A DNA stretch of 64,000 nt from Mycolicibacterium sp. J2 (GTDB lineage Bacteria > Actinomycetota > Actinomycetes > Mycobacteriales > Mycobacteriaceae). Location: NCBI RefSeq assembly GCF_026240945.1, contig NZ_JAPFPY010000013.1, positions 62,001-126,000 on the forward strand. The letters are read 5' to 3'. Shown piece after piece: positions 17,265 through 26,391 of the stretch. Under the pieces are notes generated by a model that had not been told where the DNA came from, made no database searches, and saw only the letters and a list, made by a program, of their open reading frames with translations. The position numbers and the translations under genes are program-made. Numbering within the stretch: position 1 is the first letter of the stretch; each line of letters opens with the position of its first letter.

Positions 17265-19892
17265 GTGGCTGTCGTGGACGACCTCGGTCATCACGGTGTG
17301 GACGAGCCGCCCAGTGAGGATTTCGGGCGTCAGCCACCCCAGGACATGGCGGCCGAGCAGGCGGTGTTGGGCGGCATGATGCTCAGCAAGGACGCCATCG
17401 CCGACGTCCTGGAACGCATGCAGCCGGGCGACTTCTACCGACCCGCGCACCAAGATGTCGCGATGGTCATCCTGGACCTCTACGACCGCGGCGAGCCCGC
17501 CGATGCTGTCACCGTCGCCGCCGAGCTGGACCGCCGCGGCCAGCTGCGCCGCGTCGGTGGTGCCCCATATCTGCACACGTTGATCTCCACCGTGCCCACC
17601 GCCGCGAACGCCGGCTTCTACGCCGGCATCGTGGCCGAGAAGGCACTGCTACGCCGATTGGTGGAGGCCGGCACCCGGGTGGTGCAGTACGGGTACGCCG
17701 GAGCCGACGGTGCCGATGTGCACGACATCGTGGACCGGGCCCAGGCCGAGATCTACGACGTCACCGACAAGCGACGCCAGTCCGAGGATTTCGTCCCGCT
17801 CGAGGACCTGCTGCAGCCCACCATGGACGAGATCGACGCGATCGCCTCGCAGGGCGGCATCTCGCGTGGTGTGCCGACCGGGTTCATCGACCTCGACGAG
17901 GTGACCAACGGTCTGCATGCCGGGCAGATGATCATCGTCGCGGCGAGACCTGGTGTCGGGAAGGCGTTGGCGTTGGACACACCTTTGCCGACGCCGACCG
18001 GCTGGACCACTATGGGTGAGGTCGAGGTGGGAGACGAGCTGATCGGCGATGACGGCCGGCCGACTCGAGTGGTCGCCACGACCGAGGTGATGACCGACCG
18101 CCCGTGCTACCGCGTCGAGTTCTCCGACGGAACGGTTATCGTTGCCGATGAACAGCACCAGTGGCTGACCGAGACCCGTGCCTCTCGCCGATCCGCGCAA
18201 GCTGCTGCCACCGGTTACAACCGGATGAGGAATCAGCGCACCTTCTCCGAGGTGAGGACCACCCGGGAGATCCTGGATACGCTGCGGTGCCCGACGGCCG
18301 ATCGACGACTGAACCACTCCGTGGTGAATACGAGGGCAATCGAGTGCCCGGATGCTGATCTGCTGGTTCCGCCTTACACGTTGGGCGCATGGCTGGGTGA
18401 TGGGACGACAGCGTCCGCACAGATCACGACCGCCGACCCTGAAATCGTCGCGCGCATCGAAGGCGAGGGGATCGTTGCCGTCCCCTCCACCGCCTCGCCG
18501 ATGCGGTATCAGCTGACGTTGCCGCCTGCACCGGAGATCGAAGCGCGCGCGTGCGTGGTGTGCGGTGCCCGGTTCATCCCGCGGACCAGCCAGGTCCGTA
18601 CTTGTGGACGGCGTTGTGGCGGTGCCGCCCGCACTACCGCCTCGGTGCCGGCACCGACCTGTTCGCATTGCGGTGGACCATCGATCGGATTGGTGTTGTG
18701 CCAGCGGTGCCGTAACACAGTCGGCACGTTGCAGGCCCGGCTTCGCACCATCGGTGTGCTGGGAAACAAGCACATTCCGTCGCAGTATCTGCGTGCTTCG
18801 GAATCGCAGCGCCGCGCGCTCCTAGCGGGTCTCCTCGATACCGATGGCACCGTCACACACGGCGGCTCCGTGCAGTTCTCGGTGACCAACGGTCGATTGG
18901 CTACCGACGTGTACGAGCTGATCGTGAGTTTGGGTTATCGCTGCCAGACGTCGACGAAGCGCGTTGCCGGTCGAAGTGATGAATCCTCGACCGCCTACAC
19001 CCTGACCTTTGCGACCGATGACATCGTGTTCGGTCTCGAGCGGAAGGCGATGCGGCACAAAGAGCGTCGTGCGATGTGTGGTCCGACCCGCCACACGTCG
19101 CGATTCATCGTCGACGTACGCAAGGTTGACTCGGTGCCCGTGCGGTGCGTCGAAGTCGACAACGCCAGTCACATGTACCTCGCCTCGAGGTCCATGGTGC
19201 CCACCCATAATTCAACCCTCGGACTGGATTTCATGCGGTCCTGCTCCATCAAGCACCGGATGGCCAGCGTCATCTTCTCGCTGGAAATGAGCAAGTCCGA
19301 GATCGTGATGCGGTTGCTGTCGGCCGAGGCCAACATCAAGCTCGGTGACATGCGCTCCGGCCGGATGAACGACGACGATTGGACCCGGCTGGCCCGCCGC
19401 ATGAGCGAGATCAGCGAGGCGCCCCTCTATATCGACGACTCGCCGAACCTGACGATGATGGAAATCCGGGCCAAGGCGCGGCGGTTGAAGAAGAAGGCCG
19501 ATCTGCAGCTGATCGTCGTGGACTACATGCAGCTGATGACCTCGGGCAAGAAGTACGAGTCGCGCCAGCAGGAGGTGTCGGATTTTTCCCGAAGCCTCAA
19601 GCTGATGGCCAAGGAACTCGATGTCCCCGTGGTGGCGATCAGTCAGCTCAACCGTGGTCCCGAACAGCGCACCGACAAGCGGCCGCAGGTGTCGGATCTT
19701 CGCGAGTCGGGCTCACTCGAACAGGACGCCGACATGGTCATCCTGTTGCACCGCCCGGACGCGATCGACCGCGACGACCCACGCGGCGGCGAGGCTGACC
19801 TGATCCTGGGCAAGCACCGTAACGGGCCGACCGCGAATATCACTGTGGCGCACCAGCTTCACCTGTCGCGGTTCACGAATATGGCGCGCTAG
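17265..19892 (+). CDS. dnaB: Replicative DNA helicase DnaB with in-frame intein
   Basis: From GTG 17265 the precursor has 875 residues. Residues 1-233 hold the DnaB N-terminal domain (AAEQAVLGGMMLSKDAIADV) and the linker, ending at the P-loop ARPGVGK. A 416-residue intein follows, and the C-extein resumes at 650 with STLGLDFMRSCSIKHRMAS. The RecA-like motor continues with LIVVDYMQLM (Walker B), SQLNRGPEQR and the closing HQLHLSRF. The spliced helicase would have 459 residues. It unwinds DNA at the fork as a hexamer. Because the intein splits the ATP-binding loop, the unspliced protein should be inactive, so splicing could control replication. Confidence 0.97.
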   Translation: MAVVDDLGHHGVDEPPSEDFGRQPPQDMAAEQAVLGGMMLSKDAIADVLERMQPGDFYRPAHQDVAMVILDLYDRGEPADAVTVAAELDRRGQLRRVGGAPYLHTLISTVPTAANAGFYAGIVAEKALLRRLVEAGTRVVQYGYAGADGADVHDIVDRAQAEIYDVTDKRRQSEDFVPLEDLLQPTMDEIDAIASQGGISRGVPTGFIDLDEVTNGLHAGQMIIVAARPGVGKALALDTPLPTPTGWTTMGEVEVGDELIGDDGRPTRVVATTEVMTDRPCYRVEFSDGTVIVADEQHQWLTETRASRRSAQAAATGYNRMRNQRTFSEVRTTREILDTLRCPTADRRLNHSVVNTRAIECPDADLLVPPYTLGAWLGDGTTASAQITTADPEIVARIEGEGIVAVPSTASPMRYQLTLPPAPEIEARACVVCGARFIPRTSQVRTCGRRCGGAARTTASVPAPTCSHCGGPSIGLVLCQRCRNTVGTLQARLRTIGVLGNKHIPSQYLRASESQRRALLAGLLDTDGTVTHGGSVQFSVTNGRLATDVYELIVSLGYRCQTSTKRVAGRSDESSTAYTLTFATDDIVFGLERKAMRHKERRAMCGPTRHTSRFIVDVRKVDSVPVRCVEVDNASHMYLASRSMVPTHNSTLGLDFMRSCSIKHRMASVIFSLEMSKSEIVMRLLSAEANIKLGDMRSGRMNDDDWTRLARRMSEISEAPLYIDDSPNLTMMEIRAKARRLKKKADLQLIVVDYMQLMTSGKKYESRQQEVSDFSRSLKLMAKELDVPVVAISQLNRGPEQRTDKRPQVSDLRESGSLEQDADMVILLHRPDAIDRDDPRGGEADLILGKHRNGPTANITVAHQLHLSRFTNMAR
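17964..19211 (+). mobile_element. DnaB P-loop intein with LAGLIDADG endonuclease
   Basis: The intein covers 416 residues between Lys233 of GVGK and Ser+1. It begins with Ala, not Cys or Ser. Block B reads GTVIVADEQHQW, with Trp at its twelfth position and Ala instead of the usual Thr. Block F has Cys in PVRCVEVD and block G ends MVPTHN before Ser. This Trp-Cys-Thr set is that of class 3 inteins, which start splicing at the block F Cys. Two LAGLIDADG motifs, LGAWLGDGT and LLAGLLDTDG, mark a homing endonuclease. Between them are two cysteine-pair modules, CVVC with CGRRC and CSHC with CQRC, that look like zinc fingers. Confidence 0.93.
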
Positions 19893-20149
19893 GAAAGCGG
19901 AGGACCCCGCACAGAGCTGGCGACGAGCGTGGGTTCAGGTTCGATGGATTCTGTGTCCTCAATATCGAGATGGGTGACGAGGACGTTGTCGAGTTCGCTG
20001 AGCCGCGCGTTCTGGGTCACATGCGCCCTCCCGAGGCGTCGATGGTCGCTCTGGTGCTGCAGGAGCCGGCGATGGAGGTGAGCGGGACCACCGATAGGCC
20101 GCTGTGGTGCGTCTGCCAAGCTGCTCGGTAGCTACTGCCGAGGAGAACG

Positions 20150-21433
20150 ATGTCGACACCACAGGACACCGCGCCGCCCACCGCGGCAGCGCATCCACCG
20201 GCACGCGCCTGGACCGCGGTTATGGTGCTCGCCCTCGTCGGCACCCTCAATTACGTCGATAGATTTTTGCCTGGCGTCCTGGCCCAGCCGATCAAGCAGG
20301 ACCTCGCGCTGTCCGACACGGCCATTGGTGTCATCAACGGGTTCGGGTTCCTCATCGTCTACGCCGTGGTGGGCATCCTGATCGCGCGCGTCGCCGACCG
20401 CGGCGCTTTCGGTGCGGTGATCGCCGGCTGCCTGACGCTGTGGGGTTCGATGACCATGCTCGGCGGTGCGGTCCACTCCGGCCTGCAGCTCGCGCTGACC
20501 CGTGTCGGGGTGGCCATCGGCGAGGCGGGCAGCACACCGGCAGCGCATGCCTATGTGGCGCGCAACTTCGCTCCGGACAACCGATCGGCGCCGCTGGCAG
20601 TCACCACCATGGCGATCCCGCTGGCCAGCGCCGCCAGCCTGCTCGGTGGCGGGCTCCTCGCCGAAAGCATGGGCTGGCGCGGCGCTTTCGTGACCATGGG
20701 CGCCATCAGCGTACTTCTTGCCCCGGTGGTGCTGTGGGTTGTCGGGGTCCGCCAGAGCTTGCCGACTCCGCCACCGCGCAGCGGTGATGCATCGCTGCAC
20801 TGGTGGCATCTTCTGCGCAAACGCAGCTTTCTCGCGATGGTGGCCGGGACTGCGCTGGTGTCTGCGGCGGGCTACTCGCTGACGACCTTTGCGCCCGCTT
20901 TCCTGATGCGTACCCGGGGGATGTCGCTGGGCGAGGTCGGTATCGAGTACGGCCTTCTCACAGGCCTTCTCGGAGTTCTGGGACTGTTCATCGTCGGCCG
21001 TATCGCCGACGGGTTGGCAGCCCGCGATCCGCGCTGGTTGCTCTGGATCGTCGTGATTCTGATCGCGGCACTGTTGCCGGCGTCGGTGCTGGCATTCGTT
21101 GTCGAGAACCGCGTGTGGTGTGTTGTCCTTCTGGCACTGTCCTATGTCATCGGCATCGCATATCTGGCGCCTTCCATCGCGGCGATACAGCGCTTGGTCC
21201 TTCCCGAGCATCGCGCGACGGCGTCGGCGGTGTTCTTGTTCTTCAACGCGACGCTGGGTGCGGTCGGACCCTTCCTGACCGGCGTGGTCAGCGACTCGCT
21301 GGCTGGTGCTTTGGGCACGCAATCCCTGGGCCGCGCCCTGCTGATCCTCGTGCCGACCATGCAGCTGCTGGCAATTGGCTGTTACGCCCTTGCCGCGCGC
21401 CGCTTCCGGCGCGACGTCATTCCGGAATCGTGA
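20150..21433 (+). CDS. MFS transporter
   Basis: A 427-residue major facilitator with about twelve membrane spans. The early loop YVDRFLPGVLAQPIKQDLALSD and the segment RVGVAIGEAGSTPAAHAY resemble the spinster-like/aromatic-acid or sugar-phosphate type branches. It would move a small molecule across the inner membrane; the substrate cannot be told. ATG is preceded by GAGGAGAACG. It stands alone, followed by decayed sequence. Confidence 0.88.
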   Translation: MSTPQDTAPPTAAAHPPARAWTAVMVLALVGTLNYVDRFLPGVLAQPIKQDLALSDTAIGVINGFGFLIVYAVVGILIARVADRGAFGAVIAGCLTLWGSMTMLGGAVHSGLQLALTRVGVAIGEAGSTPAAHAYVARNFAPDNRSAPLAVTTMAIPLASAASLLGGGLLAESMGWRGAFVTMGAISVLLAPVVLWVVGVRQSLPTPPPRSGDASLHWWHLLRKRSFLAMVAGTALVSAAGYSLTTFAPAFLMRTRGMSLGEVGIEYGLLTGLLGVLGLFIVGRIADGLAARDPRWLLWIVVILIAALLPASVLAFVVENRVWCVVLLALSYVIGIAYLAPSIAAIQRLVLPEHRATASAVFLFFNATLGAVGPFLTGVVSDSLAGALGTQSLGRALLILVPTMQLLAIGCYALAARRFRRDVIPES

Positions 21434-21459
21434 CGTCCGCCGTTGCATCAGCGGCTCGG

Positions 21460-21604
21460 GGGTGAACGCGACGCCTGCCACCTGATGCTGCCGTTCCAAG
21501 CCGAGAGCCGTAACAACGCAGGTCGATTCCACCATGGCAACAACCTGTCCTACCGGCCGTTGCAACTGGCGGCCACACTTCAACCCCAGCCTCTCAGCGA
21601 GTGA
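21460..21604 (+). pseudogene. Possible C-terminal gene remnant
   Basis: One plus-strand frame encodes a protein-like tail (LMLPFQAESRNNAGRFHHGN, then LSYRPLQLAATLQPQPLSE and a stop at 21602-21604) with no upstream start. It looks like the last 45 residues of a lost gene, but I do not recognise the family and chance is possible. Confidence 0.3.
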
Positions 21605-21726
21605 TTCGACTGGCTCTACGGAGAAGGCGTCACGCGATGAGGCGCGCCCGATCGCGTAATGAGGGGCAGGTCGACGAAGTCAGCCGCGTGACCTTGGACG
21701 TGATCGATAAGGATAAGTGCACCGAC

Positions 21727-22168
21727 GCATACGCGACGCCAGTGGTTTTCATTCACGGCGCGTGGCATCGCGCCGGCCACTGCTCATGGCGAGCGTCTTG
21801 GCCGCAGGCGTGTCTCTGCGTGAAGTCAGCTCCATCGACTCCGCGCGCCTGGCCTTCTACTCGCCGACCAACCCGGCCTCCATCATCGCCACGCATATGA
21901 GCAGCCTCCGTGAAAAGCGGGTCCGGGCCGCTGTACTCGGAATGATGTGGCGGCAACTCCCGCGACCGCATTTGGTGGACACGCCGTTGCTCGTGCGCGG
22001 GGCGGAACACGATGGCTCGTTCAGCCTCAACGAGACGCAAGCGACCGCGCGTGATACAGAACCACCGCCGAGATCTTTCCGGATATGGGCCACAACACGA
22101 TCCTGGAGCAGCGGCGGCACGATGTTGCTGATCACATCGGCAGGTGGCTACGCGACAGGGACCTCTGA
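21727..22168 (+). pseudogene. Decayed alpha/beta hydrolase
   Basis: Three pieces of one alpha/beta hydrolase lie in order but in different frames. First comes the oxyanion segment TPVVFIHGAWH (about 21741), then SPTNPASIIATHMSSL and HLVDTPLLVRGAEHDGSFSL (21867-22030). Last is a tail with EIFPDMGHNTILEQRRHDVA, including the catalytic-His region, ending at a TGA at 22166-22168. The middle, including the nucleophile elbow, is missing. At least two frameshifts and one internal deletion separate the pieces, so no functional enzyme is made. Confidence 0.75.
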
Positions 22169-22289
22169 AAGAAAGGCTCTCACTGAAGCGTTCACAGCCA
22201 TGCATCGAGGAGCGGCGCGTGCTCCAGGGACCGCGCGGTGCCGAGTCCAGGTCGGAAGTGACGCTGGCAGGCGGCTCTACGATGAGGGC

Positions 22290-23234
22290 GTGGAGTTACG
22301 TCAACTTGAGGCCTTCGTGGCCGTTGCGACCGAACTGCACTTCGGACGAGCGGCCGAGAAGTTGAGCATTGGCCAGCCGACGCTGAGTGACATGATGCGC
22401 CGGCTGGAGCGGGAGATGGGGACCGCGTTGCTGACACGGAGCACACGGCACGTGGCGCTCACTGCGGCAGGTAGCGACCTGCTCGATCGAGCGAAGACCA
22501 TCCTCAATGAGGTCGCGATCGCCGGAGCCGCGGTGCAGCGCATCGCGCAGGGTGAGGCCGGAACAGTCAGACTGGGCATTACGCCCCTGGCCGCTCCAAT
22601 TCTGGTGAAGCACTTGCAGAAGGTGCTGCATTCGCAGGCGCCGGACGTCGAGGTGATCGTCACGCGGATGTGGCTGTTCCATCTGCAGGAGGCCCTGATT
22701 GAGGGGTCGGTTGATGTCGCCATCACCTGCGGAATCGTGGCTGATCCGCCGCATGCCGTCAGTGAGGTGATCTGCGCTGAGCCGCTGCTTGCCAGCGTCC
22801 GACCCGATCATCGGCTAGCACAGCTGCCGCAGATCGACCTGACCGATCTGGCACACGAGACGATGGGTATCCAGAGCCACTTCCTCTTCCCGGCATGGGT
22901 GTCGGCGCAGCGACAGGCGCTCGAAGCAGCCCGAGTTTCGCCACATACCGTCGAGCTGGAGGACAACCACGTCTCGGCGGCGGCATGGCCGGCGCAGGCC
23001 GAGGTCGATTGGATCTTGACGACCGGTTCGATCGCGGACGACGGCATGGCCGCCGTGGTGCGTCCGGTGACGAGGCCGCGCTTCGTGCCCTATACCCTGC
23101 AGTGGATTCCGGATCGCGCACCGACCGAAGCGGTCAACCGCTTCGTCGGCATGGCACGCGACGACCCCGCTGCCGTTCCACCCGGTTGGGCGAAGTCGGG
23201 CGATCCGAGCACCGACGGCACCTCGCCGCGCTAG
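22290..23234 (+). CDS. LysR-family transcriptional regulator
   Basis: From GTG 22290 this 314-residue protein starts VELRQLEAFVAVATELHFGR, the classic LysR helix-turn-helix at residues 1-60 (AAEKLSIGQPTLSDMMRRLE), followed by a periplasmic-binding-like effector domain. The open frame extends much further upstream through decayed sequence, but the conserved start fixes the gene. It is a close paralogue of the LysR at 36714-37649. Its target is not clear because the surrounding genes are remnants. Confidence 0.9.
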   Translation: MELRQLEAFVAVATELHFGRAAEKLSIGQPTLSDMMRRLEREMGTALLTRSTRHVALTAAGSDLLDRAKTILNEVAIAGAAVQRIAQGEAGTVRLGITPLAAPILVKHLQKVLHSQAPDVEVIVTRMWLFHLQEALIEGSVDVAITCGIVADPPHAVSEVICAEPLLASVRPDHRLAQLPQIDLTDLAHETMGIQSHFLFPAWVSAQRQALEAARVSPHTVELEDNHVSAAAWPAQAEVDWILTTGSIADDGMAAVVRPVTRPRFVPYTLQWIPDRAPTEAVNRFVGMARDDPAAVPPGWAKSGDPSTDGTSPR

Positions 23235-23635
23235 GTGCGTGTAAAGGCCAGAAGGGACGAATAGGCGGGAATGGCGTAGCGACCGAAGATCTCCGCGATG
23301 GCGTCGCCGCCTTCGGTCCGCCAGTCGCCCAGCAGCTCTGCGGCAACAGCCACCGTACTCGTCAATACAACACCGGCGCGTGCCATGCGATCGCACGCGG
23401 CGTCGGCTGCCAGCGTGCTCCACGTCCCCGAGGCGTCGGTAACGGCCCACGCGCCGTATCCGGCTGCCACTGCCGATTGCGCTGCGAAGGACACGCAGAC
23501 GTCAGTGCTGATGCCCGAGAGGATCAATTGATCCTGGCCGCTATCACGAAGCGCCGCAGCGAAATCGGCATTGTCCATGGCGTCGATCTCACCCGGGCGG
23601 CGCACCCGCAATATGGGGTACGGAAACGCGATCAC
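23231..23635 (-). pseudogene. Isochorismatase-family hydrolase, C-terminal remnant
   Basis: About 130 residues encode the second half of a cysteine hydrolase of the isochorismatase/nicotinamidase fold: RRPGEIDAMDNADF, then SGISTDVCVSFAAQSAVAAG with the catalytic Cys, and a tail ending AIPAYSSLLAFTRT. The N-terminal half with the catalytic Asp and Lys is absent; the MspA-like gene ends 24 bases before this point. It is either a truncated gene or, less likely, an unusual short protein. Confidence 0.7.
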
Positions 23636-23658
23636 ACTGACGTGACGCGCTTTCGCAA

Positions 23659-24327
23659 CTAGATCTCGGTGGGATCGCCGTACACGGCGAACTCCGATCG
23701 CTCGACGTCGGTGCCGATGCGAACATAGGCGAATGACCTGATCGTGACCGGGCCACCACACGCATCGGCCTTGACATGCACATTGGTGACATCGAGCATG
23801 CCCAGCCCTCCGGGACTCAACGGCATACTGGCCATGGGCAGGTCGACGATCACGCCGGGTTGGAGGTTCGTCTGCAGATAGCCGGTCAGCCCGCCGCCCA
23901 GTCCGGCGTTGACGCCAGGCCCTTGGCCGGTGAGGCCGACCGAGGCGGCCGGCGCGATGGCACCCGCACCACCGAGCTGCAATCCACTGGAAACATCGGT
24001 CTGACAACCCAATTGATATCCGGCCACGAAGTAGCTGTCGGTGATGGGAAGGTCCCCGCCGCCGACATTGGCCGTGGCCTCGTACGTGACGAATGCTTCT
24101 CGGGAGTTGGCGGCCGCTGCGAGGTTGGGCACCGAATTCACCGTCTCGTTCGCCAGCGTCAGCGTCAAACTGTTACCGCCGCGCGTGACTTTTGTGTCGA
24201 TCTTGGACGCCATCGGTTTGACTTCGGCTTGCGCCGGTCCGGCTGTGGGCACAGAGAGCGCGAGGGCGGCGAGGACCGCAGTCGCGGTTGCACCGCAACG
24301 CATCGCGAACGGAACGCGACAGATCAT
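23659..24327 (-). CDS. MspA-family outer-membrane porin
   Basis: A 222-residue protein with a signal peptide (ATATAVLAALALSVPTAGPAQA) and the MspA fold: TRGGNSLTLTLANETVN, then YFVAGYQLGCQTDVSSG and IRSFAYVRIGTDVERSEFAV near the end. MspA-type octamers form water-filled channels through the mycolic-acid outer membrane and admit sugars, phosphate and drugs. The ATG overlaps the stop of the upstream proline-rich secreted protein by four bases, so both are made from one message. Porins of this family are typical of fast-growing mycobacteria. A start at 24303 would also leave an intact signal peptide. Confidence 0.9.
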   Translation of the reverse strand: MICRVPFAMRCGATATAVLAALALSVPTAGPAQAEVKPMASKIDTKVTRGGNSLTLTLANETVNSVPNLAAAANSREAFVTYEATANVGGGDLPITDSYFVAGYQLGCQTDVSSGLQLGGAGAIAPAASVGLTGQGPGVNAGLGGGLTGYLQTNLQPGVIVDLPMASMPLSPGGLGMLDVTNVHVKADACGGPVTIRSFAYVRIGTDVERSEFAVYGDPTEI

Positions 24328-24869
24328 TCGCCGGACCCGATCGCGACAGGGGGCGATTGCGGCCCAGCTAGGTCGACGCCGACCGACGGTCCCGCCGGCG
24401 GATGCGCGGGCGGCGCAGGGTCCTGCGATGCGATGGCGCCGGGGTCGAGGTCGGACAGCGTCGTGCCGCCGACAGCGCCTTGGGGCCCTGCGACACCCAC
24501 GGCGATGCGGATGGCCGGGCCTGGTCGTCCGTTGGGCATTCCGGCGATGGGCCCACCCAAGTCCGAGAGTGTGCCGGCGGCTACACCCCCGGTGTCGAAC
24601 TCGGCGCGGGGTGGACCGTTGACGAATGCAGGAGGCGTCACCTGTACTGGTCCGTAGGGCGCGCCTTGGCCGCCGGGGACCCGGGGCTGCGACGGCGGAA
24701 GGGGTGGCGGTTCGGCGACGGCTTGCGTGGCCGAAAGCAGCGGCGCGCCAGCGCAAAACAAAGTCACCGCGAGCGCCCCGGTGACCGACCAGCTCCAGAC
24801 GATGACCGAACTCGTTGGCACACCGACAGTGTGGAACACCCTGCGAACCAGCGGAAGACGCAGATTCAC
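24324..24869 (-). CDS. Proline/glycine-rich secreted protein coupled to the porin
   Basis: A 181-residue protein not recognised as any named family. It has a hydrophobic N-terminal segment (VTGALAVTLFCAGAPLLSA) ending AVAE, so it is probably exported. The mature part is rich in Pro, Gly and Ala. It contains two similar blocks, GTLSDLGGP and TTLSDLDPGAIA, and the regular stretch GRPGPAIRIAVGVAGPQGA. The stop overlaps the MspA-like porin start by four bases, and a cutinase lies upstream on the same strand. Tight coupling suggests it acts with the porin. Confidence 0.75.
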   Translation of the reverse strand: MNLRLPLVRRVFHTVGVPTSSVIVWSWSVTGALAVTLFCAGAPLLSATQAVAEPPPLPPSQPRVPGGQGAPYGPVQVTPPAFVNGPPRAEFDTGGVAAGTLSDLGGPIAGMPNGRPGPAIRIAVGVAGPQGAVGGTTLSDLDPGAIASQDPAPPAHPPAGPSVGVDLAGPQSPPVAIGSGE

Positions 24870-24939
24870 ATGGCTGCGATCGGGTGTGCCGATGAATTCC
24901 TGCGCGGCGTTTCCGTCTTTCGATCGACTCTCATGGCGT

Positions 24940-25629
24940 TCAGATGGCTCGCGCGGCGAAATCCGCGCCCTCGCCTATCATGCCGTTGTCCAGGTAGGCG
25001 TGGTGTGCCGCGCGGTCGAGCCCTCCCGTATCGCAGATGGGATCGCGGAGTGCGCAGAGCTGGAGCATCTTGGCGGTGTAGTCGGGACCGATACTCATCG
25101 GCGGCGCCTGGCTGGCCAGCAGATTGACCACCCACGGCTTCGGCGTGCCGAACATCACGACCGCCGCCACGTGCGGCGCGACCGTCTGCGGCATCGGGCC
25201 CGTAAGGCCCTCAGGTAAGACGAATCCCGGCGGAAGTGAATCGATCAGCGTATAGCCGGTCACCGCGGCGCCTTGTGAATAACCACCGAGGACGATCCGG
25301 GATTGCGGGCATGCCGCGGCGGTCGCCTCGATGCGGTGGCTGGTGTCGATGACTCCCTGCACACCGGTCGCGAAATCGTATGAGGCCGGGTAGTTCACAC
25401 CGTATACGTCGAGTGTGCGGCCCGGCAGGCGCGATCGCAGAGCGTCGACGAATGCCTGCCCGACCTCTCCGACGCCGGGCGCCTCGTTGGTGCCTCGTGC
25501 GAAGATGACGGCCACGTCGCTGCATTCGGGCTCGCGAGTCAGGGACGGGCCGGCCGTGACGCACGCCGCCGCCACCAGAGTGGACAGGAGGACGCCAAGG
25601 CGGCGGAGGTCTCTCCGAAGAGCCGTCAT
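24940..25629 (-). CDS. Cutinase-family secreted esterase
   Basis: A 229-residue secreted serine esterase. A signal peptide with the lipobox-like VAAAC precedes SDVAVIFARGTNEAPGVG. The nucleophile elbow is GGYSQGAAV, the catalytic Asp is in LRDPICD and the His in AHHAYL. Cysteines are placed for the family's disulfides. Mycobacterial cutinase-like proteins hydrolyse lipid esters at the cell surface. It is upstream of the proline-rich protein and porin on the same strand with a 70-base gap. Confidence 0.92.
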   Translation of the reverse strand: MTALRRDLRRLGVLLSTLVAAACVTAGPSLTREPECSDVAVIFARGTNEAPGVGEVGQAFVDALRSRLPGRTLDVYGVNYPASYDFATGVQGVIDTSHRIEATAAACPQSRIVLGGYSQGAAVTGYTLIDSLPPGFVLPEGLTGPMPQTVAPHVAAVVMFGTPKPWVVNLLASQAPPMSIGPDYTAKMLQLCALRDPICDTGGLDRAAHHAYLDNGMIGEGADFAARAI

Positions 25630-25894
25630 GTCGGGGAGCCTTCCGCTACTACCATTGCGTCACTGCACAAGTCGTGAGCCTAAACCATGGTGCCACTGTT
25701 GATGGGTCGCCGAGGGCGAGCGTGGGTGATTTCTGACGACTAGCCAACCGAGGCCGGTATCCACGGTTGCTATCGATCGCCATCGCCGATTGCAGTTATC
25801 TGAACTTCGTCGTTTCCGGAAGCCGTCTCGGCGGCGACACTTGTCGTGTCCGGCCGCTCACGAGTGCGGTCGGTCGTCGGAGGAGGTCGTCACG

Positions 25895-26362
25895 GTGCCC
25901 GTCGATGTGTCCCGCCCGCCGTTGCCGCCGTTCGATGAGCAATCGGCATTGGTCAAGGTGCAGGCGGCCGAAGACGCATGGAATACCTGCGACCCGGAAC
26001 GAGTGAGCAGGGCGTATACGTTGGACTGCCTGTGGCGCAACCGAACGGAGTTCGTGACCGGCCGCGAAGAGATCGTCGCGTTCTTGACCGACAAGTGGCG
26101 GCGCGAGCGTGACTACGCATTGCGCAAGAGCCTGTGGGACTTTCACGGTAATCGAATCGCGGTGCGGTTCCAATACGAGTGCCGTGACCAGTCTGGACAG
26201 TGGTGGCGAAGCTATGGCAATGAGCTGTGGGAGTTCGACACCGCCGGGCTGATGCGCCGCCGCGAGGCCAGCATCAACGACCTGCCCATTCAGGAATCCG
26301 AACGCCGTTACTTCGGCCCCCGCACCGAGGCCGAGCGCGGGGCGGTAATCCCACTCGAATGA
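25895..26362 (+). CDS. DUF1348 (NTF2-like) protein
   Basis: From GTG 25895 (preceded by GGAGGAGGTCGT) this 155-residue protein has the SnoaL/NTF2-like fold of DUF1348: [34 protein letters not shown] and [14 protein letters not shown], ending AVIPLE. The family is conserved but its reaction is unknown. It converges with the MarR gene. Confidence 0.88.
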   Translation: MPVDVSRPPLPPFDEQSALVKVQAAEDAWNTCDPERVSRAYTLDCLWRNRTEFVTGREEIVAFLTDKWRRERDYALRKSLWDFHGNRIAVRFQYECRDQSGQWWRSYGNELWEFDTAGLMRRREASINDLPIQESERRYFGPRTEAERGAVIPLE

Positions 26363-26391
26363 GTGGTGTCGACCCGCGTGCCGGCCTGGCG

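Noticed and set aside
20132..21583. A 483-codon minus-strand open frame opposite the MFS gene
   Set aside because: The opposite strand encodes a good membrane transporter with a ribosome binding site; the antisense product is rich in Arg, His and Gln.
21500..21600. A tRNA T-arm-like sequence (GGTCGATTCC)
   Set aside because: No acceptor stem, anticodon arm or D-arm can be formed around it.
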